Shown: positions 47,701-62,700, counted from the first letter of the stretch. The stretch is 64,000 bases of DNA from Liolophura sinensis (GCF_032854445.1 NC_088299.1:7108324-7172323), one strand, 5' to 3'. The notes: generated by a model from the letters alone, not told the origin. Numbers and translations: made by a program.

Positions 47701-50700
47701 CAGATTAACAGGAAAGTGCCATGATGTATTGGCCTTCTTTATTTTGGGAATAAGTTGAGGCAGCAGATACAATTGCTATTAAACATCGCTGATAGATTTC
47801 CTTATGTATTTATTTATTCAATAATTTATTTATTTATTTGATTGGAGTTCTATGGCCTACTGAAAAACATTTCAATTTGTGATATGCGACAGCGGCCAGC
47901 ATTGTGGTGGGAGGCCTAGCATTGCATGGGGAAAACCTATGACCATCTGCAAGTTGCTGGCAGACCTTCCCACTTAAATGTATGACCAGAGATGAAGTCA
48001 GCATGAGGATTTCTACATAGCCAGAGTGTAAAAAAACTAACCGGAGGGAGGGAGGAGGGGAGGGGGGGGTCGGTCGGACGGATTGTGGCCCAGTGGTTAG
48101 CGTGCTAGAGCTGCAGAATGACCCTGGAGGAGTCTCTAACCACTGCAACTCGTGAGTTCAAGTCCAGCTCATGTTGCCTTTCTCCCCAGCTTAATTCGAG
48201 GCACAGTCTCATAAGTTAAATATTCCTGAATACAGCATAATCATATAAGTGCTTAAATAATTTAATCTGCCAGCAACTTGGGGATGGCCGTGAGTTCCTC
48301 CTGTGCTCTGAAAGGTTTCCTCCCACCATAATGTTGGTCGCTGTCGTATGCGTGAAATATTCTACAGTGTGGCATAAAGCACCAATCAAATAAATAAATA
48401 AAAATACTCTTATCTCAAGTATCCAAAGAATTATGTCAACGGACACCTGAAACAAGTCTATTTACATGAGAACATTAGTGATGAGGCCAAGCCAAAACAA
48501 ACCCAGGTGTGTTGCATGGTTTCAAAAGGTCAAACTTGTCTAGTGGTGGCAGTGATGTGAGTGAGTGTAGGGAGCGGAACTTCACTATGTTGTGAAGAGT
48601 ATACTTATTGTTATTATTATACTAATACACAGCCCTGAGAGCTCTCCCTTGCTCTTGGACATTCTCAACATCTACAGCAACCAACATCAAGGAAGAAGGA
48701 ACTATTAATGTAACACAAAAGTTCCCATTGACGCTTTCTCAGTCGATACTTATTTATTTATTTGATTGGTGTTTAACGCCGTACTCAAGAATATTTCACT
48801 TATTTGACGGTGTCCAGCATTATGGTGGTCTTAAATAATACAATATTTAATTCTATTCTCAAGCCATGCTTTTAGTATCTGTTCTACGTTTCTCACAAAG
48901 ATGTTGCATAGGGAGAGGTTTCAAGTAAATATGAACTCACAAGTTGATGGTGTTCTATCCCAGCAGCACATTTGCCATTCATTTCAGCATGGTTTTTGTT
49001 CTCAATAAGACACTCCATGATGTCCTCCTCATCTTCCTCATCCAACATATCCTGTGAATGTAATCAGAACATCAAAGTAACATATCTGGTGAATGTAATC
49101 AAAACATCAAAGTAACATATCCTGTGAATGTAATCAGGACATCAAAGTAACATATCCTGTGAATGTAATCAAAACATCAAAGTAACATAACCCGTGAATG
49201 TAATCAAACATCAAAGTAACATATCCTGTGAAAGTAACCAGAACATCAAAGTAACATATCCTGTGAATGTAATCAAAACATCAAAGTAACATATCCTGTG
49301 AAAGTAATCAGAACATCAAAGTAACATATCCTGTGAATGTAATCAGAACATCAAAGTAACATATCTGGTAAATGTAATCATTTCTGTGAAAGAAATCATT
49401 AAATCAATTCTACATATCCTGTCAATGAAACCTATAAAATCAATCCAACATATTCTCTGAATGTAATCAAAACATCAAACTAAAACACTTTGTTAATGAA
49501 TCAAAAAATCAATTAGCAGACACAACAATTCCTCAGTGATTACGTAACAAATCTGGAGGACTTCATCTGGGTCGGTATTTTTTTTACCCAGACACTTTAG
49601 CCACTCATCAAATTTTGAAGCCAATACTATTTTTCTCAGCCATACTTTATCAGCAGCCATGACTTAATCTTTCTGACCAACTGATTGAATGGGAGCAGAA
49701 TCCATATGACTCTTGTAGGCCTTCATCCGTAATTCGTCTCATATGTCTTGGTGTACCGCAGACTTGGTTTCTACTAGCTATATCTGGAGTTTATTCCATG
49801 CTACATTTAGAACAATTGCCCTCAAAATAATGGGCCAATGTTTGGGAGCGTGTTTTTTTTTTTTTTCGTTTTTTTTTTTCAACAATCAACCAATCTGTGT
49901 AGGGTCCTACTAAAATGTAATTTCCTCCATCAGTTTGAATTTGTTAGAAAATAAATTCGTAAAATTAGTTCATTTAAATGGAGAAATATGATCAATACAT
50001 TGAAGTAACACAGTGTGACAGGAGAAAACCAGACTACGTACACATTTATGTGACTGAAAACATTTTGAAACATTTAATTTTATTTGTAGATTTCTGTCAA
50101 GTAAAATCGCCGTGTGACTGTGTTGTTGTTGTTTCGCCGAGACAAGGACGTTTGAAATAAGAGTAAATGAACGTTTTCACGAGAAAAAAAATTCACTAAC
50201 AAACCCAGAAAACTCTCATGCCTGAAAAGCACTAGGAGAACTTCGCCAGGTAGTTTTTGTTTAGCACTAGTACATTTCTTAAAGTAACTTTTTCTTTTCG
50301 CCAAAAACGTTCACACTTTTTCAAAGTTCATCGACGTTTCAAAAAACTGTTCTAAATTTGCGACAAAGGAGAGCACCAACAGAAGCCCTGAGAATGTGCA
50401 TCAATTTGGAATGAAAATGGTTCTGGACAACACCAGGTTCTGTTCCAAATTTGATTTGATGCTCACTGATTTCAATCCCTATTAAATTTATTCTGCTACC
50501 CTCACACCAGTGTAAATGGAAGAGTGAAACAGATAATTATTGTTTTGATCACTCACTGTTTTAGCACTTCAAACAGGGAAGAGATTGGAAAAAAAATAAA
50601 ATAGCCTCTCAAAGGGCTGTTTGGACACTCTCCGCTCCCAGCTTACACTGGTCTAAGTGGAAGAGTGAAATTATTGCTTCCATCGCTCACTGTTTTAGCA

Positions 50701-53700
50701 CGTACTTCAAACTAGAAGAGATGGAAAGAAATAAAATCTGGGCATACAGCTCAAATAAAATAGCCTCCCAAAGGGTGGTTTGGACACTCTCTTTCACATT
50801 TCTGGCTAACCACCTGGTGTAATTGAGAGAGATATTTTCCCACCTGACAGAAGATTTTAATCATGGGCATACATGCCCTCATCAGGATAACGTCCAGGTT
50901 AATGTCAGCGTCTTCTGCCTCTGTGAAGTTACTGACGGCCTCCTGACAGTCCCCGGTCAATTCATCATACCTGTCCTGTAGACAGCGCAGCTCCTGAAAA
51001 CACAGCAGTTAATAATATGTATCTTTTTTCATTTAAATGTTCAGATTTCATTTAAATCATTAGTGTTTTATACTTGAACTATATGAATTCTATTTCACTG
51101 TTTAAATAAAAAAATAAAACAGATGTAATGCATATTATTTATTTATTTTTTTTTAATAATTTATGTTATGCTCTGACAACATGAAAGCCTTTTTATCTTT
51201 TGTGGTTCAAAAGAAGCCACTGGCATAGCTGTCAATCACTGTAGAGCACACAAATCAAGATTTACCTCTCCCTGGCCAGTTCCCTCAGAACAGAATTGAC
51301 CTAGATCCTGTATACACTGTTCTTCTATCTCTGGCATCAAGTTGATGCTCATGGCTCTCGTCCTCATCACACGTTTCACCTCGTTACGACAGCTGCGCTC
51401 CACCTGGTGCAACAACAACAACATTGGCAACGTGCAATCAGAGATACATTAGACTGATTGAATAATTGGTATTTAATGCCGGGTTCAAGAATTTTGCACT
51501 TAAGAGCAGTGAGAGGTGAACACAAAAATGCAGCATCCTTCTTCAAGGACAACACAGTCTCAGTGATTCAGTGCATCCAACATCTGGGCCAGCAAAGGCC
51601 AGGAATATATCAGGCAGTAGGTACATGTAACTGACACAGACAGTCTCAGTGATCCAGTGCATCCACCATATGGGCCAGCAAAGGCCACAAATACATCAGG
51701 CAGTAGGTACATGTAACTCACCCAGACAGTCTCAGTGATTCAGTGCATCCACCATCTGGGCCAGCAAAGGCCAGAAATACATCAGGCAGTAGGTACATGT
51801 AACTGACATAGCCAGTCTCAGTGATCCAATGCATCCACCATCTGGGCCAGCAAAGGCCACAAATACATCAGGCAGTGGGTACATGTAACTCACCCAGACA
51901 GTCTCAATGATCCAGTGCATCCACCATCTGGGCCAGCAAAGGCCACAAATACATCAGGCAGTGGGTACATGTAACTCACCCAGACAGTCTCAGTGATCCA
52001 GTGCATCCACCATCTGGGCCAGCAAAGGCCAGAAATACCTCAGGCAGTGGGTACATGTAACTCACCCAGACAGTCTCAGTGATCCAGTGCATCCACCATC
52101 TGGGCCAGCAAAGGCCACAAATACATCAGGCAGTGGGTACATGTAACTGACACAGACAGTCTCAGTGATCCAGTGCATCCACCATCTGAGCCAGCAAAGG
52201 CCACAAATACATCAGGCAGTAGGTACATGTAACTCACCCAGACAGTCTCAGTGATTCAGTGCATCCACCATCTGGGCCAGCAAAGGCCAGAAATACATCA
52301 GGCAGTGGGTACATGTAACTGACACAGACAGTCTCAGTGATTCAGTGCATCCACCATCTGGGCCAGCAAAGGCCACGAATACATCAGGCAGTGGGTATAT
52401 GTAACTCACCCAGACAGTCTCAGTAATCCAGTGCTTCCACCATCTGGGCCAGCAAAGGCCACAAATACATCAGGCAGTGGGCACATGTAACTGACACAGA
52501 CAGTCTCAGTGATCCAGTGCATACACCATCTGGGTCAGCAAAGGCCACAAATACATCAGGCAGTAGGTACATGTAACTCACCCAGACAGTCTCAGTGATC
52601 CAGTGCATCCACCATCTGGGCCAGCAAAGGCCAGAAATACATCAGGCAGTGGGTACATGTAACTGACACAGACAGTCTCAGTGATTCAGTGCATCCACCA
52701 TCTGGGCCAGCAAAGGCCAGAAATACATCAGGCAGTAGGTACATGTAACTCACCCAGACAGTCTCAGTGATCCAGTGCATCCACCATCTGGGCCAGCAAA
52801 GGCAACAAATACATCAGGCAGTGGGTACATGTAACTGACCCAGACAGTCTCAGTGATCTAGTGCATCCACCATATGGGCCAGCAAAGGCCACAAATACAT
52901 CAGGCAGTGAGTACATGTAACTCACCCAAACAGTCTCAGTGATCCAGTGCATCCACCATATGGGCCAGCAAAGGCCACAAATACATCAGGCAGTGGGTAC
53001 ATGTAACTGACAGACAGCCTCAGTGATCCAGTGCATCCACCATCTGGGCCAGCAAAGGCCACAAATACATCAGGCAGTGGGTACATGTAACTCACCCAGA
53101 CAGTCTCAGTGATCCAGTGCATCCACCATCTGGGTCAGCAAAGGCCAGAAATACATCAGGCAGTGGGTACATGTAACTCACTCAGCTAATGACATCTGAG
53201 CTTGTGGTAGTCTGTGCTCAAACCAGCATATACCATAATGGTATGTTTCTTACTTTACTCATTATAGTTTTTTTAACCGGTATTTCAAGAATGTTTCAAG
53301 AAAGCAGATTTTATGACATTTTCTTGTCTCTAATTTACAAGTTTTTGTTACAATATTTTGCTCAACTGATCTTTCATCTGACCTTATCGTGGTGTACGAT
53401 ATGTCTGTACAGACAAGGTAGGACAAGAGGGCCCGGGTCCAAATCCGTAGATCCCTGAACAACCCATTTGTCTTGTGCTCCACACAGTCGTGCAGCATCT
53501 TTGTGACAGTGCTTGTACACACGGTGATCCAGTCTGTAACAACAAACACAAAACAATGATGGATTGACAGACTGGCTGAAGTAATGTCCCCTAGGACTTC
53601 CTGAGAATTAATGGAGAGTAGAGAAAATCGTGTAGAGAAAATATTTCAGCACTTTCATGGATTCTACAGAGATCTTACCAATCCAGAATGTTCATTCTCT

Positions 53701-56700
53701 GTTAGTTTTAGTCTCAGTGTCTTACGTACATGCAAACAGCCCTGTCCTGTAGCCTAGGTCATGTCTAGTCACAAAGCACTGTACACACAAACACAAAATA
53801 GTCCTGCCTTAAAGTCTCTGGTCACAAAAGTACTGTATTTACACACACAATATTGTCTTTTCAGCTGCTTAAAGTCTCTGGCCACAAAGTAGCGTATTTC
53901 CACACAAACAACAATACAGTTATGTCACCTATTTGAAGTCTCTGGCCATAAAAGTACTGTATTTATGCACACAACACTAATGTCTTATCACCTACTTGAA
54001 GTCTTTGGCTACGAAGGACTGTATTTTTTACACATATAGAAAAATTCTGTTTTTCCACCTACTTGAAGTCTCTGGCCACAAAATACTGTATTTCCAGCAA
54101 ATGTTCAGCACACTCATCATCATTGTCCAGAATGTCTTTCTCCAGTTTCTCCATCAAACAACCCATTACTCTGAAATAAAAATTACATCCATTTAACAAG
54201 GCATTCAGACAACACTGGTAGCTCACCTGATTGAGTACTGCAAAATGTTCAAGTCAGGTGATCTGTTCCAATACTGACCTTTAAACCAAAATGCGGTAGA
54301 ATTATACTGTCATACACAGATATTATTCTCTAATAAGATCTTGTCATAAAATCAACAAGAAAGGCTGTTTACTGTATGCAAAAAGATTGTACAGCAGTGT
54401 CTTTGTATGTTATAGAATTCTGTATCGTTGCTATGGCAAAAAACGTCATTGTGGGCAGCGGTCTTTGATGTGCAATTTGCAAACTGCATTTGGCAATCCG
54501 TGTACTATGGGGGAGCAATCGCAACCCTGTGAATAGCTGAGCAAATGTTGAGCTATGATAGTAAAAAAAACTTCCTTATGGGAAGATCAAGCACCAACTC
54601 GCTAGAGTGACCCTTCATATACAAATCACTATCCACAACTGGCTATGATTGGCTTAGCAAATACTGACAACAGTCACTGCCACAAATATCAGTTAAATTT
54701 GGCAAAGTACATGAACATAAACCTTGTACAAAATAGTTTCCTGAAAACGTAGCTATAGAGACACTGTGCCAGAAACTGTAGCCCTGCATAGAGGGTTTCT
54801 AGAGAAGATTCTACTGAACATCAAACACAATCAAGTTTATATAACAGGTAAATGTTTACATTAAAAGTCTATCAATCGAAATGGACTACAAAACATTCAG
54901 AAAGCCACTAAAAGTTCAACCCTTCATCAGTAGGTCCTTAACCCTTCATTTAAGTACATGTATGTACATTACACACCACACTATACCTGAGACTAGAGAG
55001 CTAAAAAAACAAAAAAAAAAGTTAAACCGTGAATCCATGTATGAGAGCTCATTATACAGGAGCTGAAATAAAACAGGTTAACCGAACACCAACACAATTC
55101 CCCCTCTCACGCTACTTCGTACCGGCGAGGTAAAATTGTCAATAAAGCCTGCTTTTCTTTGTAGTGAGCATCTTTTTGACCCAATGGAAGTCCATACAAT
55201 GAGTAATTGATCACTTCACTTGTTTGAAAAGCGTTAGAAGTTAGTGTTTGTTAATGAATTTATAACTGTAACGCATGCTACATTAATAAATTACTTACAT
55301 GGGTTTTATATTCGATGGCACTTATTTTTGCGGAAATGTGTTTGCCTCCAAATCCGCGAATGTTAGTACCACGCGAATAAAAAGGCATTTACAGTATTTG
55401 CTTTCAGCACTACTAATTTCCGTCCTAAAAATGAGAAGAATTAGGGTATACATATTTGGTTGTGCTGTCTTTTCTATAAAATGAGTACCACTGACCTAGC
55501 ATCCCCTGCTGGTATGTCCCCACAGTATTTGATCACAGAATCACTACAAGCCTCTACCAGGGATTGGTCGATGCGAAAATCCTCTCCAACGTCAGCCTCC
55601 TTTAACAAATCCTCGATCTAGGAACACATAAGAAAAAAAACATGTTCTTCATCTAAGACCACATACAAAACACAAATCTCAATCTGACAACAGATACAAA
55701 GCACGCGTCCTAAACCTTCTTACAAATACAAAATGCAAATCCTCAACCTGATAACACAAAAAAATACATTTCCTAAATCTGCAAACAATCTGCAAACAAA
55801 TAATGTACAAAACACTTGTCCCAAATCTCCTTACACATACAAAACACAAGTCCTCAATCTGATGACAGAGACAAAAAATACATTTCCTAAATCTGCAAAC
55901 ACATACCAAACAAGTGTGCTCAAACAAAGAACATGAAAAATCTCTTCTTATAACATACACACCAAACAAGTCATCAACTAGCAAACAAAAACTAGGTCTC
56001 AATCAGACAAAAGCTCATTCCCTTCTGAAAGAAAGACAGAAAAAACATAGCTGAAAAAAAAACAAGGAAAGAACCACAGCTGTTTAACACAAATGATTAA
56101 ATGACTGAAAAAATCACACATGTTTAACGTTTCCATATTTGAATGTATGTATATAGGCTTGGGTTTAACATTGTACTTAACAATTTTTCAGTCATATGAC
56201 GATGAGGAGGCGGACCCTCTAACCATTAGGCCACAGAAGGGGTTGATTCAGTATTTAACACACTCACTGCTCTCATACAAATCTCTCCGAGTACATGGTC
56301 ATGTCTCTCGCCTGGTTTTCGCCGTGCCTTGCTCATCAGGCAGTGAAGAGTTTTACCTCCCGCCCCTAGGCCATCACAGAGGGTTCCGATCTCGTTTTGA
56401 CAATCCACAACAATTTCTGGGCTGATCTGGTAATCAGACATCAAACTTTTTCGCCACTCGGTCATCTCTGCTACACACTTACCAGCGACATGTCCACCTG
56501 AAAAGTATGACAGTAATGAGTGTTGACATATCATGCAGGCTTCATACAAGTATGCCCGGTAGATGTACTTAAATAAGTCAAAACTTAAAAGCAAAAACAA
56601 CAAACAATGTAATCTGACATATTCATGAATAGGGGAGAAAACACACCTAAACAACCACAGCCATTTCTTTCTGATGTGCTTGGTAATTCAACAAATCAAT

Positions 56701-59700
56701 TTTTGCTAAATGTTAGAATAACTGGAAACACAATGTAGGGAATTCACACCCCAAGCACTTAAGACAAGACAGTGTTTGGGTGACACTGCAAGTACACACA
56801 GCTACGTTCTCGGGTTATAGAGATACCTCGCACCCAACTGATCTAAATTGATAGCATGGTAGCAATTTCGATTTTCTCACCCTCTGAGATGTCTCAATTA
56901 TGCCATATAACAAAGACAAAAAGTTCTGTTGGTATGTGGGATACCTTATCAATGCATATATACATTTAGTCCAGTGTTGCTTTCTTTTTAGTTCCATTTG
57001 TTTACTTACCTATTTCCCTGGTACTTAACTTCATACTCAATAATTTTCAGTTTATTAAACAACAGTGGTCAACAGAGACTCCTGATTTAAAGTCTAATTG
57101 GGCAGGAAATGATCTGCCGTAAAGAGATCAAAATTAGTGCTGAATTTGCGCATTTTTCAAGTTCCACTTTCAATGTATTATGATGAAACTGATATCAGAG
57201 TTTAATGTGAAGTTACTTTTTTCACACTTAAGGTCCGGTTGGCCTCCGTGATCTGTTGGTTCCTGTTTTCTTAAGGCCTATTGGACGAAGCTTCAGGACA
57301 AATTTGTATGAAGATACTGAGCCATTAGTTTCGAAGATCCTGTGGACAAAGTTATATTACATCTATATGATGGCTGATGGATAACAGACAACAAACAGGA
57401 CACACTAGCATAATACATCTGCCCTATTTCATTGTTTGGTGGGGGTGGAGCAGAAGACACAATGAACTGATCAGCCCGGCTAACCTGTTTTCTGGACTCC
57501 TTCCAGACACAATAAAATGGCAGCACGCTTGGCAAACATCAGGTTAGGACCTCCTCCTAAACACTTGTACTGCTTGATATCCTCGTCACAGGCATCAGAT
57601 AACGTCTTGTCTGCTTTGTAGTTTTCGCCAATCAGTCTCTGTCGTATGATTAATCGCTGCCGACACTGAAAGCATAAAATCCACAGGTTACTTTATTTAT
57701 ATGATTATTTACTCAGTACATTACCTGGCAAAGTCCATGTGCCTCGTGTATAATTGTTCATTGCTGTATGTATATAGGGTCCCGCCGAATTACCTCCCCT
57801 GTGGTCACTCTTACGTTTGCAAGGTGCATATTCAAGAGTAAACCTCAGAAAATGGCTAAGGGCTGGTTTCAGAGTTAAAGATAACATAAGCATAAGCTAG
57901 CTGAAGACTCTGATTAGTTTGGGACAGATTTTAATTTTGTAAACTTATTCGGAAAGTCCAGGATAAACTGTACAATATTTCAAAAATAGTTTCGCCTAAT
58001 ATTCTGTGATTCCTTGTGTCTGGCTGTGATTCTTGGTAACTTGGCGCAGCTGGGGGGCAGTGAGAGGGGGTGTGTGTTCTCGTGATAGTGCACACGTGAC
58101 AAAACAAATAAATACACTCACGCTTCAATGAGGAACAAGTACCATATCTACATGTCTACTACCAGAATGCACGTTTGACATAAGGTCCCCATAACCAAGT
58201 CGTACCAAAACACACGGAGGGAGGTTAGACGATGGGTCGGTAAACAATAGGCCTGCACTGACAAGTGAACAAGTCTTTCACAGCATTACCACAAAATGTG
58301 TTTAGTCTAAAGTAAATGCGTGTTTGAAGATAATTCACGAAGATAAATACAACACTTAACTGCTTCAACTTACTAGGATTAGGTTCAGCTCTTCAGGTTT
58401 GTTGTATTAAGAAAATCCTTTTTCTCGCAATTTGTTCTAATCAAAAATCGTGATTATCAGAAGCCCTGACGATCTAACAACTGTGTTCATTATACTGAAA
58501 CTTGGGAGGGGGAGATGTCAAATTATAATCAACTGAGTACCGGTATTCAGATATAAATGACTGAGTTGCACTAATATCAGGGTTAATCCCACCTTTCACA
58601 CAGCTCTGGCTGTACTCTTTGAAGTATTTAGACCCGTCAATAACAGTAGAGGTCCGACCCGATCACCTGGTGTTTTATGCAATTATTTTAATTTCTTTTC
58701 ATTGTGAATGAATTACGTGGGTTGTATAAATGACTAAAATACGTCACTATATGACTTTACTGAAATGGTTTAGTAGAAATAAAATCAGTCAAAATAAATC
58801 TCAAGAAAATGTATATGTTTTTCACTGGGCACATGGCTGTAAGCAAATTTATAGACCTCGGTCTGCTAGTCTAGATTTGGTGGGAGATTTGATAGGCCAC
58901 TATTTCAAGGGGGCGGGTTCATGAAAATAAATTCATCTGATTCATCAGCATTGAAATCGGTAAACTGTCAGTTATGTCTAGGCATCATCTGATTCATCAG
59001 CGTTGAAATCTGTAAACTGTCAGTTACGTCTAGGCATTTACGTGCATGTGACTGAGTTCTCGGTCAAGTGCATCGCAATCGGTTGCCACAAAAATGCGAA
59101 AAACAAAGCTTGAACACATGGTACATGTAGTTTCGGAAACATTGTCAAAGTGTGTTTTCTGTGTTTTGCTGAAGGTACCTGATTTGGTAAGGTGATAAAA
59201 TAGAATTCATCTGAAATGGGAGGAGACTTCGATTGTAACTAAATAACCTGTGTGTGAGCCGTGGTAAACTTCGCTGCCATTTTACAGAAAAATCAACGAC
59301 TGATACTTACCACTCAGACCTATATACCGCTGAAATACATTTGTATGCCGATTTGTTAAATCTATTTAAGGGGGGGAACACAATTCCCAGGATAACTCTA
59401 TTGCTGGGCTACCTCAACGAAATCTGAACAACTAAGCATTCATCCATTTAACTGAGGCATGCAAGTGTTTTTAATTATTTATTTGATTGGTGTTTTATGC
59501 TGTACTCAAGAATATTTCACTTATACGATGGCGGTCAGCATTATGGTGGGTGGAAACCAGGCAGAGCCCTGGGGAAACCCACGACCATCCGCAGGAATCC
59601 TGCAAGTGTAGCCTGGCAAATTTAGCCTGTCAGCCAAGAGGTAATACGTCTGTTTGCTGACAAGCGTGGACATGCTTTAACAAATTTTCGGAATTTACAG

Positions 59701-62700
59701 GTTTATTGCAATTTTCGCTTGATACTGTCTTCATCATAATTCAGGAGTAAAAAATAAAAGTGTGAGTGATCGGCAAATCTTCAAGCCTCTCTGTCAAGTA
59801 GTTGACCCCATGCGATGCGGATTATCAATACCTAAGCCTTGATGAAATTTAAATGAGGGATGTCAGGGGATGTTGAGTAGTTATCCTCATATGCCATGCT
59901 GCCTCAACTCAGCCGGTGTGACAGTAGATAATGGGAAAGATTTCATTTACTGCAAATTATTTCACGGGCCCAAAAAAAAAAAAACAAAAAAAAGTCAACG
60001 ACCAACTGATCCAACCTTGAGAACAATGGCTTGTTACACACAAAAAACACTGTTTTAATGACGGTATACGTGGACTAGTGAAAGTGTAAACACCCTTATC
60101 TCAGTCCCTGCCTAGGGAGTTCACCGCATGTGACGAGGGGCAACAGCTATACCATCACTGGGGATTACTGCACAGCTGGGGGTTTATCACTTTCCCTTTT
60201 CATCTCCACCAGCAACTCAAATCGAATGAATTTTACGGCTAACTCTATGTGAAAGACGGTATGTGTTTTATTACATCCATTTTGAGGTAATTTAAAAATG
60301 CTGGAGCTAATTAAAAAGACAGCTAAAAGACAGCTTCGGTGAACTCCGTCAAATAAATTTATTCTACCTAAGCTGAAAAATATCAATTTCATTTTACATC
60401 CCTCAAACACTGATATGTTCTTTTTATAACAATCCTTTGCCTAGAAAAATATTTTTTACAGTCATGATATAACCTCCATAATACATGCTTTAATAGGCCA
60501 GGTTCAAACTAATCTCGCATTACGTCATGGTCGCTGTCCTCTAACAAGGAAGGTAATTCAGAGCCGGCCTAATAAAGTGTTTAACACAAACCTTTAAACC
60601 TTAGAAGCATTCCTCACAATGCCTCACAATACACTATATACAACAGCAGTCCGTTCCATCAATGAGCCACAAAGATAATTGAATTGCTGTTTTACCACAT
60701 AATACTGAATCAAGGAATTGTGTAACGAAAAGTCTGCAGAATTTGATGTTTTAACACGTAATACTGAATCAAGGAATTGTGTAACGAAAAGTCTGCAGAA
60801 TTTTATCTACACCATGGTGAAAAGTTGCCAATATTATGAAACAGAGACCATCACATGAAATAAGGTCAGGTTAACAACCAAAGAAACAAAATGTGATCTG
60901 AAACATGATTTCAGTCACACACGTCAATCCATTGATTCAGGAAATTTATTTTTTTTAACTCTGGTTTCATAGGACAATCTGACAAATATATCTGAGGTGA
61001 TTTTCAAGCTTTACATGGTTAGCTTTCATTACATGTACATACACAGAAATTTGCTTGTTAACAGCTAGAAACTAAAACTGGTGTATAATATTTATGATTA
61101 CTGTACCTCCTCAGACATGTCTCGCTCAAACTTGTGTCTGAACAGACACTGGTAGATTCGTCCCCCACCACTAGGTGTCTCTGGACACAATCGCTCTCTA
61201 TCATCACGACACGCATAAAATAGCGGCCGGTCAAGATGATAATCGTCTGCCTGAAGCTCTGCGATTCGCATCATCTGGAAGCGACAGCTGCCATTCAGTT
61301 TCTTGATGTTGTCTTCCAAACAGCCTATCACAGCCCCATGCGAGTGTAATTGCTGGAACAACAACAATAACAGCATGTTATAGAAGTACGTATGACGATG
61401 GGCTTTAGGAACCACATTCTTATTGTTAAGGAACTAGAACATCACCAAAAATTCTTGCATGACCTCATGCTAATTAAAAGTGGAAACAATAGAAAACAAA
61501 ATTGTTTTGACAATTAAGGAAAGCAATTTGACTATCTTGATCGCGGTCATGTAACCCTGCTTTCTTGACACTGGGCCAGCTCTTTGAGGCTAGGATTTGG
61601 GGGTTTTCTCCAATTTTCAAGAATTCAGATAATCCGTGAATTGGATAATTTGGGGCAAATACTATCCAAATGAACCACAGAGTCACCCAATATAGGGCAT
61701 CAAACTGTCCTGCATGTCAGGTGACACGAATTCCCTCATCCAACAGAGAACTTACAGCTTCCTGCTCAGCTTGCAAGGAAGATCCAAACCGGCCACATTT
61801 TGTAGCAACAATATCAGTGTGACAGCTGTCCAGCAATGGTTTCAACAAGCGATAATCACTGAACACGATACTCTCCATCTTCACTAAAAACTGTCTGCAA
61901 TGTTGCCCAGAAATATTGTGCTGATTTTCCATTAAGCACGGAATTATCTGCCCTTCTCCAGCTTTCAGTTTGCGGCATTCTTCAAGCTGAAACAAAAGAC
62001 ATATACTGTATGAATTCAAACAAGGCACTTTTAAGGTGAAAATATCCCAGTATTCATAATTAAATGCTATGTACAAAAACTCTGACTTTATAAACCAGTC
62101 CTTCACACATGTATCTACATGTATGTGATGCATTTAGCTTTATGTGTTATTGTTTGGCTGCCACTGGTTTAACGTCGCTTTCAACATTATTACAATCATA
62201 TCACGACAGTGTGTCCTTGTAGCAGGTCGAACTCAATACCAACATGATCTAGTGCTGGGTCACTGGAACACCATGCCAAGGACATCAGCTAAGAAGCCCC
62301 AACAAGTCACTCTATGACGATAGCGAGTTGACCAGGTACTTCATCCATTTCTATAAGATGAGTGCCAAGCAAGGTGGTACTAAAATTACGAAAGTTACAA
62401 AAGTTCTAGGTATGACTTGATTCAGAATTAAACCCCAGATTCACTGTTTGTCAGGCACATGTTCCATCCACTACGTTAAAGCAGCCAGAGTGTTTTGTGA
62501 AATATTGCCAACAAAACAGTATTTCAGATTCAAAAAAGACAGTTTGCATTAAGGAAATACATTTTAAAAAGAAATGTACAGGAAGAGAAAAAATTCTGTT
62601 TCCAATCATGAGAATCCTTGCATCGTCTTGACTTCCATGCATCAAGTTCCACGAGATCCATGCATCAAGCCAACACACTTGTCAAACCATATAATGGTGC

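Noticed and set aside
51549-53186. CRISPR-like regular array
   Set aside because: The whole 86-bp unit is repeated with no unique spacers, in a eukaryotic intron; it is a minisatellite. The same applies to the other arrays here.
53262-53382. Coding continuation of the GLG1 exon below 53383
   Set aside because: The other frame stays open there, but the GLG1 frame must leave at the GT donor to join the exon at 51403; homology stops at the donor.
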